A stretch of 64,000 bases of DNA from Streptomyces sp. NBC_00670 (GCF_036226765.1 NZ_CP109017.1:1488001-1552000), one strand, 5' to 3'. Shown: positions 40,883 to 49,842, numbered from the stretch's first letter. Made by a program: numbers and translations. The notes: generated by a model from the sequence alone, not told the origin.

Positions 40883-43693
40883 TCAGCGGTGGGACGTGTA
40901 CTCCACCACCTGCTGGTAGGTCGGGCGGTTCTGCCAGCTGATGTTGCCGTGTTTGATGCCGCCCAGCGCGCGCTGGACTATCGAGTCGGCGCACCACTGG
41001 TCGCCGGCCGAGCAGAGGTCGTCGCCCGGGTAGACCTGCGACGCCGGCGTGCCCGCCGCCTCCTTCAGCGTGTCGAGCAACACCGTGCGGCAGGCGCTGA
41101 GCGTGCCGCCGCCGCAGTAGGTCCGCGCCAGCGGGCCCTGGACCGACTCCCCCAGCACCGCCCGGATGTCCTTGTCGACGTAGGACCACCAGCCGTACTG
41201 GAAGGAGCTGCCGGCGTGCGAGCCGGTCGGACCGTGCGCGGCCGACGGGGACTCGTCGATGGGGAGGTTGGCCGTCATGGCCGTGTAGAGGTCGTCGCCG
41301 AGGCCCGGGGCGAACTCCGCCTTCACCAGCAGCGGCCACCACGCGTCCAGGATGCGGATCGCGTCCGCGTTCGCGTAGGTCTTCGAACCGGCCGACGTCT
41401 CCGTGCGCTTGGCGCCCGCCGAGACCCAGGCCGACAGCTTGTTCACCGCCGCCGCCGTCGTGGAGTCCGTCACCGTCGAGCTGTTGACGACCTCCAGCAG
41501 CTTCGGCAGGACGTCCTCGGCGCGCAGGTCGGCCAGGGCCGCGTCCGCCATCGCCTTGACGAGGGAGGAGCGGGTCACCCCGCCGGCGGCGACCAGCTTC
41601 TTCACCCGGTCCTCCAGCAGGTCACCGCGGTGCACGGACCCCTCGCCCCAGGGCGCGGCGGCGTAGTCCTCGGCCTGCTTGTTGTTCCAGGAGATGTAGT
41701 AGTCCTGGTCGACGGAGTTCGGGTGGGCCGACGCGGGCGTGTACGACGCCGTGTTCGTCGCGGGGTTCCAGCCGCCCCACTCGTACGCCTGCCGCGCCCA
41801 CACCGGGAACTCGGCGTCGACGCCGCTCGCCCGGACCGGGTTGTCGCCGCTGTTGTAGTACGCGGTGTGCGCGGAGTCGGCGTAGAACCAGTTGAAGGTG
41901 AAGTTGATGTGCTGTGCGGCCTTCTGGAAGTCCGCGGGGCCCTTGACGTAGTCGGGGTCGTTGAGCATCTGGAAGCCGATGATCGAGTCGGCCTCGTGGA
42001 GGTAGGACGAGCGCAGGGTCGTGTACGCGACCTTCTTGCCGCCGACGGTCGCCCGGTACTCGACGGGCCCGTACTTCGTGCGCCACACCCGCATCGTGTA
42101 GGAACCGGCGGCCGTGGAGTCCGCCACCGTCGGCTTCCAGGCGTTGGTCTGCTCGACCTCGTCCATGGCCGTGCAGGTGCCGTGGTAGAGGTAGTGGTGG
42201 TCGTCCTGGCACAGCTCGACCGCGTACGTGTCGATGATGTCCTGGCCGGACGTCGTGGCGCTCCACGAGTAGTCCTGGCCGCGCCCGAGTTCGACGTACA
42301 TGCTCAGCCCCGCGAACGAGGCGCCGCGCGCGCTGATGCCGGGGCCCTGTATCTCCTGGAGCATGAGGAGCTGCGGGGCGAAGTAGCCGGTCTGCGGGCC
42401 GAAGACGGCGACGGGGTGGCCGCTCGCGGTGTGGTTCCCGCTGACGACGAGGGCGTTGGACATGCCGCGCCTCGCGGAACTGAGCGCCGTGCCGGACGCG
42501 GTACCCGAGGTGCGCTTCGCGCTCGCGGTGGCGGCGCTGCCGGTGCGGTCGTACACGAGGGGTTCCTGTGCGACCGATCCGGCGTCGGGGAGGGCCTCGC
42601 CCTGCGGGTCGTCCGGCTTGGCCGCGTACGGGAAGGACTCGCCGTCGTGGACGGTGAGGACCGCCTCGGGGTCGTTCCGCTCCCGGAAGGACTCCCACAC
42701 CTTCGTGCCCTCGGCCACGCCGTACCGGGACTGCGCGGCGAGGAGGGAGAGCGCGTTGTTGACCTCGCCGCCGCCGCCCGAGCCGAACAGCGCGCCGATC
42801 ACGGAGGCGAGTGCGACCAGGTCGGTCTGCTTGAAGTGTTCGATGGTGCCGGCGTTGGTGATCGAGTCCTTGTGCCCGGTCAGGACGTACTCGCCGGGGA
42901 AGTAACGCCCGCTGTCGGAGGCGTCGATGTAGGCGTTGACGCCCGCGAGATAGGCGTTGACGTCGTCGAGAGCCTGCTTGCCGCGCTCCCCGGCGGAGGC
43001 GACGGCGCCGTCGATCTGCGCCTGGAGGTCGGCCTCGGTGTACGGGGCGTTGCGCCAGAACTCCTGCTCCAGACCCTGGTTGGACGGGGCACCGCCCGCG
43101 AAGCCGGTCAACTGGCCCCGGCCGACGTGCCGGAAGACGTCCATCAGCCACAGCCGGTCCTGGGCGGCGGCATAGCCGGCGCCGAACTCGGTGCCGTAAC
43201 GCGTGGTGCCGGTGATGTGCGGCACGCCCGTCTTCTTGTCCCGGACGATGGTCACATCCGTCCGACCGCCCGGTTTCAGGGTGGAGGCGACCTGCCCCGA
43301 AGGGACGCCGAACGAGGCGTCGTTGAAGAAGGTGTTGATCTTCGCGTCGGTCAGTCCGGAGTAGCCGGTGGCCAGGTTCGCGTAGGGGCCGAGCTGGTCC
43401 TCCGCGTGGTCGGGCTGGGTGCCGAAGACCTGGTTGAGCAGGATCTGGGCGAGCGTGGCGTTGCCGTTCTCGCCCGGCGGGAGGATGTCGGAACACTGGC
43501 CGCCGCACAGGTCGCCGACGGTCGCGGCGGCCGTCCGCGCCTGCTCGGGGGTGCCGTCCGCCGCCATGGCCGTGGAAAGCGGGGACAAAAGTCCGGCAAT
43601 GAGCACGCATACGGACGCGGTCTTCAGGAACCCGTGGATTCCGCGGGGAGTTCTCAGTCTGTCGAGGAAGGTGCGGGGGGTGTGCCGTGACAT
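40883..43693 (-). CDS. Secreted penicillin acylase family Ntn hydrolase
   Basis: A 936 aa exported amidase. The signal peptide is about 45 residues (hydrophobic TASVCVLIAGLLSPLSTAMA). The alpha region is followed by an autoprocessing site with nucleophile S412 in GMSNALVVSGNHTASGHP and a long beta chain. Ntn-hydrolase context blocks are GTEFGAGYAAAQDRLWLMDV and GRGQLTGFAG in the alpha part. Late cysteines (RTYCGGG, SACRTV, DDLCSAGDQWCADS) suggest disulphides outside the cell. Family members cleave acyl-homoserine lactones, cyclic lipopeptides or beta-lactam side chains; the substrate is unknown. The ATG 43693 was chosen for its GGAGGA site and normal signal; an upstream frame extension is unlikely. 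Confidence 0.9.
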   Translation of the reverse strand: MSRHTPRTFLDRLRTPRGIHGFLKTASVCVLIAGLLSPLSTAMAADGTPEQARTAAATVGDLCGGQCSDILPPGENGNATLAQILLNQVFGTQPDHAEDQLGPYANLATGYSGLTDAKINTFFNDASFGVPSGQVASTLKPGGRTDVTIVRDKKTGVPHITGTTRYGTEFGAGYAAAQDRLWLMDVFRHVGRGQLTGFAGGAPSNQGLEQEFWRNAPYTEADLQAQIDGAVASAGERGKQALDDVNAYLAGVNAYIDASDSGRYFPGEYVLTGHKDSITNAGTIEHFKQTDLVALASVIGALFGSGGGGEVNNALSLLAAQSRYGVAEGTKVWESFRERNDPEAVLTVHDGESFPYAAKPDDPQGEALPDAGSVAQEPLVYDRTGSAATASAKRTSGTASGTALSSARRGMSNALVVSGNHTASGHPVAVFGPQTGYFAPQLLMLQEIQGPGISARGASFAGLSMYVELGRGQDYSWSATTSGQDIIDTYAVELCQDDHHYLYHGTCTAMDEVEQTNAWKPTVADSTAAGSYTMRVWRTKYGPVEYRATVGGKKVAYTTLRSSYLHEADSIIGFQMLNDPDYVKGPADFQKAAQHINFTFNWFYADSAHTAYYNSGDNPVRASGVDAEFPVWARQAYEWGGWNPATNTASYTPASAHPNSVDQDYYISWNNKQAEDYAAAPWGEGSVHRGDLLEDRVKKLVAAGGVTRSSLVKAMADAALADLRAEDVLPKLLEVVNSSTVTDSTTAAAVNKLSAWVSAGAKRTETSAGSKTYANADAIRILDAWWPLLVKAEFAPGLGDDLYTAMTANLPIDESPSAAHGPTGSHAGSSFQYGWWSYVDKDIRAVLGESVQGPLARTYCGGGTLSACRTVLLDTLKEAAGTPASQVYPGDDLCSAGDQWCADSIVQRALGGIKHGNISWQNRPTYQQVVEYTSHR

Positions 43694-43949
43694 GGCAGGT
43701 CCTCCGGAGCTGAGGTGGGGCCGGATGTTACCGCCGGTACACCCGCGATTGAACATGAACAGGCGTCACTTTTGAAGCCGTTGGGGGCGGGCTCGTGGAG
43801 GTCGTCGGAAAAGAACTCGGAAAGAGGTCGGAAAGAGGAGGTCGCCGGAGGGAGCCGAATCGCGTGTCGATACGTCTACTCGACGACGTCCGTACGACGA
43901 CGCCGAAGTGACCGAAGTACAGGTGCAGGTGTGACGGAGGTGCAGGACG

Positions 43950-44552
43950 ATGGCGGGTTTCCGGAGTCTGGCGAGACAGGTGCGGGATCCGAGGTGCGAT
44001 CTGGCACTGCGGCGCTACTCGCTGCGCAAGTGCCTTGAACGGTTCGCCCCTTACGGGCACCGGGCGACCTGGGACCACCTGTGCTCCCGGGCCGGCTTCG
44101 GCCCCGAGGACCGCTCCCCCGACCCGGCGCGGCTCGTGGCCGCACTGGAGGAGCTGGAGGAGGCCCGTTCCGTGTGGCTCGCCTACGAGGTCGAGTTCGC
44201 CGAGCGCCGCAGGAAGGAGAAGCACGACGGGCTGCGCAGGCCGGGCAGCGTGGACGACTGGCACCGGCTGACGTGGGGCGGCTTCGGGGTGGCGTGGTGC
44301 GACGACCCCCGGGTGCACCCCCGTGGCCCGATGGCGGAGGTGCTGCGGCGACTGATCGCGGCGCTGGAGCGGGAGCCGGGTTCCTGCTGCCCGGTGTGCG
44401 GTGGGGAGCGGCTGGTGTGGCGGTGGGACCTGGCGCACGAGCCGTCGTCCGGGCCGGTGTGCGTGTCGTGCGGCATCGTGGTGCCGGTGCCGGTACTCAC
44501 CGACGAGTCGGTGAGGCATGCCCGGAGTGAGCGGTTGCTGGTGTCGGCGTAG
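43950..44552 (+). CDS. Hypothetical zinc-ribbon protein
   Basis: A 200 aa protein of unknown function with a C-terminal zinc ribbon: CCPVCGGERLVWRWDLAHEP then VCVSCGI (CxxC...CxxC). The N-terminal part is helical and rich in Arg, Leu and Glu (PARLVAALEELEEARSVWLAYEVEFAERRRKEK). The ATG has GGAGG 8 bases upstream. It may be a nucleic-acid-binding protein; this is only inferred. It is divergent from the acylase gene, 256 bases apart, a gap in which I see no other gene. Confidence 0.75.
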   Translation: MAGFRSLARQVRDPRCDLALRRYSLRKCLERFAPYGHRATWDHLCSRAGFGPEDRSPDPARLVAALEELEEARSVWLAYEVEFAERRRKEKHDGLRRPGSVDDWHRLTWGGFGVAWCDDPRVHPRGPMAEVLRRLIAALEREPGSCCPVCGGERLVWRWDLAHEPSSGPVCVSCGIVVPVPVLTDESVRHARSERLLVSA

Positions 44553-44643
44553 GCCTTGCGGGGGTGCGCCTTGCCCGCGGGCGCGCCCCGAACAGGACGC
44601 CAAGCACACGACCTCGTTGACATCGACCCTTCAGCCGACCATG

Positions 44644-44659
44644 CTAAGCAGTTGCTTAG
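44644..44659. promoter_or_regulatory. Candidate TetR operator before maoC-like gene
   Basis: CTAAGCAGTTGCTTAG is a perfect 16-bp dyad (7-bp arms, GT centre) 32 bases upstream of the MaoC dehydratase start. A near-copy precedes the neighbouring TetR gene at 45843. Confidence 0.65.
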
Positions 44660-44691
44660 GCACGTTGTGGTGTGATGCGGGAGGTCGGGAC

Positions 44692-45153
44692 ATGGCAGAG
44701 CCCAGAGTGTTCGCCGGTGTGGACGAGTTGAAGGGCGCCGTCGGGGAGCAGTTGGGGTACAGCGACTGGGTGGAGGTCGATCAGAAGCGGATCGACCTGT
44801 TCGCCGAGGCGACCGGGGATCATCAGTGGATCCATGTGGATCCGGAGAAGGCCGCCTCCGGGCCCTTCGGGACGACCATCGCGCACGGATATCTGACCCT
44901 GTCGCTGCTGCCGCTGTTCGGGCCGCAGCTCCTCGGTGTCGAGGGCGTGAGGATGGGCGTCAACTACGGGACGAACAAGGTGCGTTTCCCCGCGCCCGTC
45001 CCCGTCGGCTCCCGGCTGCGCGCCACCGCGCGCATCACCGGCGCCGACGACGTGCCCGGCGGCGTGCAGGTCACCGTCGCGTTCACCGTGGAGCGCGAGG
45101 GCGGCGACAAGCCGGTGTGCGTCGCGGAGTCGGTGTCCCGGTACTACCTCTGA
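44692..45153 (+). CDS. MaoC family dehydratase
   Basis: A 153 aa hot-dog-fold enzyme of the (R)-specific enoyl-CoA hydratase type. The catalytic motif with Asp and His is FAEATGDHQWIHVDPEKAAS followed by IAHGYLTLSLLP. It hydrates or dehydrates acyl-CoA intermediates. The ATG at 44692 has GGAGGTCGGGAC before it. It is convergent with the TetR gene at 45173, and both promoters carry similar palindromes, so the TetR probably controls it. Confidence 0.93.
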   Translation: MAEPRVFAGVDELKGAVGEQLGYSDWVEVDQKRIDLFAEATGDHQWIHVDPEKAASGPFGTTIAHGYLTLSLLPLFGPQLLGVEGVRMGVNYGTNKVRFPAPVPVGSRLRATARITGADDVPGGVQVTVAFTVEREGGDKPVCVAESVSRYYL

Positions 45154-45172
45154 CCGGCCGGCCGCGCCGGGT

Positions 45173-45796
45173 CTACTTCGCGGCCACCATCCGCAGTACG
45201 AGGTCGGCGTAGAGCGTGCCGATCTCCTCGGGGGTGCGGGGGCCGTCGATGGTGAACCAGCGGGCGACGTCCACGCAGAGCGAGAGGACGGCGAGCGTGG
45301 TGCCGCGCACGTCCAGCACGTCGAACTCGCCGGAGGCGACGCCGTCCTCGATGATCCCGCGCACCTCGGCGTCGACCCGGCGGCGCAGCGCGACGATCTC
45401 GGCGCGCGCCTCGGGGCCGAGCGCGTCCAGCTCGTACTGCACGACCCGCGCGGTGGTGCGCCGGCCGGCGTGCCACCGTACGAAGGAGCTGACCGCGTCG
45501 GCGAGCCGCTCGGTGGCGTTGCCCTCGCCGCGGGCCGCCACCTGAAGGATCTCCAGCACCTTCTCGTGGCCGATCCGGCTGATCCGCTGGAGCAGCTCTT
45601 CCTTGGTCTTGTAGTGGATGTAGAGCGCGGCCGGGCTCATGCCGGCGCGGCTCGCGATGTCACGGGTGGTCGTCGCGTGGTAGCCGCGCTCGGCGAAGGC
45701 GTCCACGGCCGCCACCAGCAGCCGCCGGGCCGCGTCCGGGGTGACCTCCACCCACGGCTCGCTCTCGCCGCCGACCGTCTCCTGCGCCGTACTCAT
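45173..45796 (-). CDS. TetR family regulator
   Basis: A 207 aa regulator. The HTH is at about 25-70 (AVDAFAERGYHATTTRDIAS, then GMSPAALYIHYKTKEELL), and the C-terminal ligand domain ends ...VARWFTIDGPRTPEEIG, a pattern common in acyl-CoA-responsive TetR proteins. It is convergent with the MaoC gene (19 bases between stops). A palindrome matching the maoC operator lies 47 bases upstream of its start, suggesting autoregulation and control of maoC. Confidence 0.87.
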   Translation of the reverse strand: MSTAQETVGGESEPWVEVTPDAARRLLVAAVDAFAERGYHATTTRDIASRAGMSPAALYIHYKTKEELLQRISRIGHEKVLEILQVAARGEGNATERLADAVSSFVRWHAGRRTTARVVQYELDALGPEARAEIVALRRRVDAEVRGIIEDGVASGEFDVLDVRGTTLAVLSLCVDVARWFTIDGPRTPEEIGTLYADLVLRMVAAK

Positions 45797-45842
45797 CGCT
45801 CGTGCCCCTCTCCACCGACAGGTGCACCACCATACCGCCGAT

Positions 45843-45860
45843 GCTGAGCGGGCGCTTAGC
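45843..45860. promoter_or_regulatory. Candidate TetR operator, second site of the CTAAGC family
   Basis: GCTGAGCGGGCGCTTAGC, an 18-bp dyad with one G-T mismatch pair, upstream of the TetR gene. The half-site GCTTAG and the 2-base centre are shared with the site at 44644. Confidence 0.6.
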
Positions 45861-45897
45861 GTGCCCGCTCAGCGGCCCGGAGGCGGGCGCGGCGGGT

Positions 45898-46185
45898 TCA
45901 GAGCTTTTCGAACGGGTCGTGTTCGGCGAGCAGCTTCTCCAGTCTCGCCTGGTCGACGCGGCTGACGATCTGCCCGGCCTCCTGCCGGTCGCGGATGACC
46001 TTGGCGAGGGTGAAGGCGGAGGTCACCAGGTACAGCACGGCGACGGCGAGGAAGGCGCGGACCCAGGCGTCGGCCTGGAGGTGGTAGATGCCGACGGCGG
46101 TCGCGACCAGCGCGACGACGAAGGAGGCCGCGGCCTGACCGTAGAAGGCGGCGGTGTTCTGCTGCTTGACCGGTGTGTCACTCAT
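45898..46185 (-). CDS. YiaA/YiaB family inner-membrane protein
   Basis: A 95 aa protein with two membrane helices (about 12-35 and 42-60; AAFYGQAAASFVVALVATAV, then AWVRAFLAVAVLYLVTSAFT) and a helical charged tail. It matches the YiaAB two-helix domain family of unknown function. The ATG at 46185 (MSDTPVKQQNT) is used; the frame also opens 11 codons earlier. It is 94 bases after the acyl-CoA dehydrogenase gene on the same strand. Confidence 0.85.
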   Translation of the reverse strand: MSDTPVKQQNTAAFYGQAAASFVVALVATAVGIYHLQADAWVRAFLAVAVLYLVTSAFTLAKVIRDRQEAGQIVSRVDQARLEKLLAEHDPFEKL

Positions 46186-46279
46186 GCGATCAGGATCGGC
46201 GGACGTGGCCCGCGCCACATCCGCCGTCGTACTCAGTCGCCGGGGACCCGGGTACTCAGACGCGTGCGCGCCCGGGCGC

Positions 46280-47431
46280 TCAGAACGCCGAGACGCCGGT
46301 CAGCGCGCGGCCGATGAGCAGCTTCTGGATCTGGCTGGTGCCCTCGTAGAGGGTCATCACCCGGGCGTCGCGCAGCAGTTTGCCCGCCGGGTACTCGTCG
46401 ATGTAGCCGTAACCGCCGAAGACCTGGAGGGCGTTGTTGGCGGCGCGGACGGCGGCCTCGGAGGCGAAGAGCTTGGCCTTGGACGCCTCGGTGGCGAAGG
46501 GCCGCCCGCGGTCGATCAGGTCGGCGACCCGCCAGGTGAGCAGCCGGGCGGCGTCCACGTCGACGGCGATATCGCTGATCAGTTCCTGTACGAGCTGGTG
46601 CCGGGCGATGGGCCCGCCGAACTGCTCGCGCTCGCCCGCGTAGCGGACGGCCGCGTCCAGGGCGGCCTGCGCGATGCCGACGCAGCCGGCCGCGACCGAC
46701 ATCCGGCCCTTGGCGAGCGCGGACATGGCGACGGAGAAGCCCTTGCCCTCGGGGCCCAGCATCGCGGCGGCGGGGACCCGGACGTCCTCGAAGACCAGTT
46801 CGGCGGTGGCCTGGCCGCGCAGGCCGAGCTTACCGTGCAGGGTGCGGCGGGTCAGGCCGGGGCTGTCGGCGGGGACGAGGAAGGCGGTGACGCCCTTGTG
46901 GCCGGGGGCGTCGGTGGAGCGGGCGAAGAGCAGGACGACGTCGGCCCAGGTGCCGTTGGTGATGAACATCTTGGTGCCGTTGAGGACGTAGTCCCCGCCG
47001 TCCCGGACGGCGCGGGTGGTGAGGTTGCCCGCGTCGGAGCCGGTGCCCGGTTCGGTGAGGCCGAAGGAGCCGACGTACGCGCCGGAGGTGAGCCCCGGCA
47101 GCCACCGCCGCTTCTGCTCCTCGCTGCCCCACGCGGCGATCGTCTTGGCGACGAGACCGAGGGAGACGGAGACGATGCCGCGCACGGAGGAGTCGCCGCG
47201 GCCGAGCTCCTCGGTGACGAGGCAGTACGCGAGGTGGTCGCCGCCGGAGCCGCCGTACTCCTCGTCGAGGGTCAGGCCGAGGAAGCCGACCTCGCCGAGC
47301 TTCTTGACGATCGACCGGTCCACCTCCTCCGCGCGGTCCCAGGCGACGGCGTGCGGTGCGATCTCGCCCTCGACGAAGTCCCTGGCCAGCCGGCGGACGG
47401 CGGCCTGTTCCTCACTGAGCTCCAGGTTCAC
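46280..47431 (-). CDS. Acyl-CoA dehydrogenase
   Basis: A 383 aa short/medium-chain-type flavoenzyme. Signature 1 is FGLTEPGTGSDAGNLTT. A GTKMFITNGTWADV block follows, and the catalytic glutamate is E363 in LYEGTSQIQKLL, which fits the standard family (as opposed to the ACAD10-like enzyme at 33739). The GTG start has AGGTGA 9 bases upstream. It is divergent from the TetR gene at 47498; a 17-bp dyad lies between them, so that regulator probably represses it. Confidence 0.94.
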   Translation of the reverse strand: MNLELSEEQAAVRRLARDFVEGEIAPHAVAWDRAEEVDRSIVKKLGEVGFLGLTLDEEYGGSGGDHLAYCLVTEELGRGDSSVRGIVSVSLGLVAKTIAAWGSEEQKRRWLPGLTSGAYVGSFGLTEPGTGSDAGNLTTRAVRDGGDYVLNGTKMFITNGTWADVVLLFARSTDAPGHKGVTAFLVPADSPGLTRRTLHGKLGLRGQATAELVFEDVRVPAAAMLGPEGKGFSVAMSALAKGRMSVAAGCVGIAQAALDAAVRYAGEREQFGGPIARHQLVQELISDIAVDVDAARLLTWRVADLIDRGRPFATEASKAKLFASEAAVRAANNALQVFGGYGYIDEYPAGKLLRDARVMTLYEGTSQIQKLLIGRALTGVSAF

Positions 47432-47453
47432 GGCGGGGTCACCTCGGGACTTT

Positions 47454-47470
47454 AATTAGCACTGCTAGTT
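47454..47470. promoter_or_regulatory. Candidate TetR operator, AAYTAGCnnnGYTAGTT family (site 1)
   Basis: AATTAGCACTGCTAGTT is a 17-bp dyad with one wobble pair. It is in the 66-base gap between the divergent acyl-CoA dehydrogenase and TetR genes, overlapping both likely promoters. A second member is at 52554. Confidence 0.65.
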
Positions 47471-47497
47471 TATAGGTACAGCCCTACTATGTGCGCC

Positions 47498-48160
47498 ATG
47501 GCCCGACCGCGCAAGCCCCTGCTCAGCACCGACCGCATCGTCGAGACGGCGCGTGCGCTCGTGGACGCGGAGGGGCTCGCGGCCGTCTCCACGCGCCGGC
47601 TCGCGGCCGAGCTGGGGGTGAGCGGGCCGTCGCTCTACAACCACTTCCGTACGAAGGACGAGATCCTGGAGGCGGTCGCCGACTCGGTGAGCGCGCAGGT
47701 CGATCTGTCGATGTTCGAGGCGGGGTGGGACGTGCGCGAGTGGCGGCGGGCGTTGCACGACTGGGCGGTGTCCTACCGGGCGGCGTTGCGGGCGCATCCG
47801 AACGTGGTGCCGGTGCTGGCGCACGGGCCGGGGAGGCGGCCGGCGGCGCTGCGGTTGGCGGACGCGGTGTACGGGGCGATGGTGGACGCGGGGTGGCCTG
47901 CCGCGCAGGCGACTTCCGTGGGTGCGTTGATGCGGTACTTCGTGATGGGGTCGGCGTTGGGGTCGTTCGCCGGGGGGTTCGTGAACGACGAGGCGGCCTA
48001 TGATCCGGCGGACTATCCGCACCTCGGGCAGGCGCATCGGTTGGCCGGGCGCCAGGAGGAGATCGACGAGCGGGCGTTCGAGGTGGGGTTGCGGGCGTTG
48101 CTGGACGGGTTGGAGGTGCGGTTCGAGGAGGTGCGCCGGGCGGACGGCCGGGCGTCCTGA
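47498..48160 (+). CDS. TetR family regulator
   Basis: A 220 aa repressor. It starts MARPRKPLLSTDRIVETARA with the HTH at about 20-60 (STRRLAAELGVSGPSLYNHF) and a C-terminal TetR_C-type domain (RALHDWAVSYRAALRAHPNV, GALMRYFVMGSALGSFAGGF). An ATG at 47489 three codons earlier is an alternative start; neither has a strong ribosome site. It is divergent from the acyl-CoA dehydrogenase at 46280. The codon usage becomes G-rich (GGGG runs) towards the 3' end, as in several genes here. Confidence 0.87.
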   Translation: MARPRKPLLSTDRIVETARALVDAEGLAAVSTRRLAAELGVSGPSLYNHFRTKDEILEAVADSVSAQVDLSMFEAGWDVREWRRALHDWAVSYRAALRAHPNVVPVLAHGPGRRPAALRLADAVYGAMVDAGWPAAQATSVGALMRYFVMGSALGSFAGGFVNDEAAYDPADYPHLGQAHRLAGRQEEIDERAFEVGLRALLDGLEVRFEEVRRADGRAS

Positions 48161-48254
48161 CCCGGCGCGGAACCGTCACGGCCGCAGGCCGCCCACCGCC
48201 GCGCCGTCCTGACCGAGGGCCGCCGGGCGTCTCCGCCACATGGAGCGGCTCCCT

Positions 48255-48860
48255 TCACGGTCCGGCCGGGTCACCAAGGTTTCCGGCAGGCCGGACGACC
48301 GCCCAGGCCGCCTCGATCATCTCGAAGATCTCGTCCACCGCGGCCTGCGGATCGGCCGACTCCCGGGCCAGGCCATGGGCGTCGACCACGAATCTGGCAA
48401 TCGCCCGGCAGGCCGTGGTGGCCGGCGGCAGGCCCAGGTCTTCGGCGATGGCGGTGGCCAGCGTCTTCGCATGGCGCAGCCGCATCGCCTCCTCGTACTC
48501 CCGCAGGGCGGGGGTGGCGTCGATCATGCGCCAGACCGGAGTGGCGCCGTCCCCTGTGCAATGCCGCACCAGGGCATGGACCTCTCGGCGCAGTGCGGGG
48601 ACGAGCGGTTCGTGCGGCGCCCGGCCGGTGACCGCCTGCCGGAAACGCTGCTCGAAATCCTCGTCCTGTTCGAACACCAGGGCCTCTTTCGAGGCGAAGT
48701 GGGCGAACAACGTGGTGACTGCCACATCGGCCTCGGCGGCCACGTCCCGGATGCCCACCGCGTCGTACCCGCGCTCCAGGAAGAGCCGTAGCGCCGCATC
48801 GGCGATCTTCTGACGGGTCGCGGCCTTCTTGCGTTCACGGCGTCCGGGCGGCACGGTCAT
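48255..48860 (-). CDS. TetR family regulator of the adjacent oxidoreductase
   Basis: A 201 aa regulator with the HTH at about 15-60 (ALRLFLERGYDAVGIRDVAA, then ADVAVTTLFAHFASKEALVF). The helical effector domain has FVVDAHGLARESADPQAAVD near the end. It is divergent from the quinone-oxidoreductase-like gene; the 70-base gap carries a long dyad. ATG 48860 is used (MTVPPGRRERKKAATRQ). Confidence 0.87.
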   Translation of the reverse strand: MTVPPGRRERKKAATRQKIADAALRLFLERGYDAVGIRDVAAEADVAVTTLFAHFASKEALVFEQDEDFEQRFRQAVTGRAPHEPLVPALRREVHALVRHCTGDGATPVWRMIDATPALREYEEAMRLRHAKTLATAIAEDLGLPPATTACRAIARFVVDAHGLARESADPQAAVDEIFEMIEAAWAVVRPAGNLGDPAGP

Positions 48861-48886
48861 GCCCTGACACTATCAGGTGCGAAACA

Positions 48887-48915
48887 CTAACGGTTTCGAT
48901 AAGCTAACCGTTAGC
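48887..48915. promoter_or_regulatory. Nested inverted repeats, candidate TetR operator
   Basis: CTAACGGTT (48887-48895) and AACCGTTAG (48906-48914) are perfect complements. The right part is itself the 13-bp dyad GCTAACCGTTAGC (48903-48915). The array lies between the divergent TetR and oxidoreductase genes, 16 bases before the latter. Confidence 0.6.
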
Positions 48916-48930
48916 GCTAAGGTCGTACGC

Positions 48931-49824
48931 ATGAAGAAAGTGAGCTTCGCCGAGTTCGGCGGTCCTGACGTGTTGCGCCTCATCGACGCCGAGGAACCCC
49001 ACGCGGGCCCCGGCCACATACGCATCGCCGTACGAGCGGCGGGCGTGAACCCCGTCGACTGGAGAATCCGCGAAGGTCAGATGCGGAAGGTCCGGCCGAC
49101 CGCCCTGCCCGCAGGAGTCGGGCTGGACGCCGCAGGAGTGGTGGACGAGGTCGGCGAGGGCGTCGACGGCGTCGAGATCGGCGACCGCGTGTTCGGCGAG
49201 GGCACGGACACCTGTGCCGAGTTCGCCGTGCTGTCGGCCTGGGCCCGTATGCCCGGGAACCTGACGTTCGAGGAGGCGGCCGGGTACCCCTCCGTGATGG
49301 AGACCGCGCTGCGCGTCATCCGCGAGGTCGGCGTGCAGCCCGGCCGGACGCTGCTGGTCAGCGGGGCGTCCGGAGGAGTCGGGTCGGCGGTGCTGCAGGT
49401 CGCCCGCGACCGTGGCATCGCCGTGATCGGCACGGCCGGGGCCGCGAACCAGGACTACCTGCGCGGCCTGGGCGCCGCCGCCACCACGTACGACGAGGGC
49501 TGGGTCGAGCGGGTGCGCCGGCTGGGACGCGTCGACGCCGCCCTCGATCTGGCCGGCTCGGGCGTGATCCGCGAACTCGTCGAGCTGACCGGGGACCCGC
49601 GGAAGGTGGTCTCCATCGCCGATCTCGCCGCACCGGAGTTCGGTGCGCGATTCTCCAACATGGCCGGGAGCGTGACCGAGGCGCTCGCCGAGACCGTCCG
49701 TCTCCTCGACCGGGGGGCGCTGCACATCCCGGTCGAGAAGTCGTACCCGCTCACCGAGACGGCCACGGCGCACCGCGACAGCCAGGCAGGTCACACCCGC
49801 GGGCGCCGGGTCATCGTCGTCTGA
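48931..49824 (+). CDS. NADPH:quinone oxidoreductase-like (zinc-free MDR) protein
   Basis: A 297 aa medium-chain dehydrogenase/reductase of the quinone oxidoreductase (QOR) class. It has no catalytic zinc cysteines, and the cofactor motif is SGASGGVGSAVLQVARDRG (AxxGxxG type). The substrate-binding opening is GGPDVLRLIDAEEPHAGPGH. The ATG at 48931 has AAGG 8 bases away. It is divergent from its probable repressor, suggesting induction by a quinone or electrophile (inference). Confidence 0.9.
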   Translation: MKKVSFAEFGGPDVLRLIDAEEPHAGPGHIRIAVRAAGVNPVDWRIREGQMRKVRPTALPAGVGLDAAGVVDEVGEGVDGVEIGDRVFGEGTDTCAEFAVLSAWARMPGNLTFEEAAGYPSVMETALRVIREVGVQPGRTLLVSGASGGVGSAVLQVARDRGIAVIGTAGAANQDYLRGLGAAATTYDEGWVERVRRLGRVDAALDLAGSGVIRELVELTGDPRKVVSIADLAAPEFGARFSNMAGSVTEALAETVRLLDRGALHIPVEKSYPLTETATAHRDSQAGHTRGRRVIVV

Positions 49825-49842
49825 CACCGGGGCACGCGCCCA

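Noticed and set aside
40640..43690. A 1016-codon plus-strand frame antisense to the penicillin acylase gene
   Set aside because: Val/Gly/Arg/Asp-rich antisense translation without domains; the opposite strand has signal peptide, Ntn motif and ribosome site.
40883..43693. Penicillin acylase gene as part of a beta-lactam cluster
   Set aside because: No NRPS, IPNS, beta-lactam synthetase or resistance genes nearby; a stand-alone secreted Ntn hydrolase.
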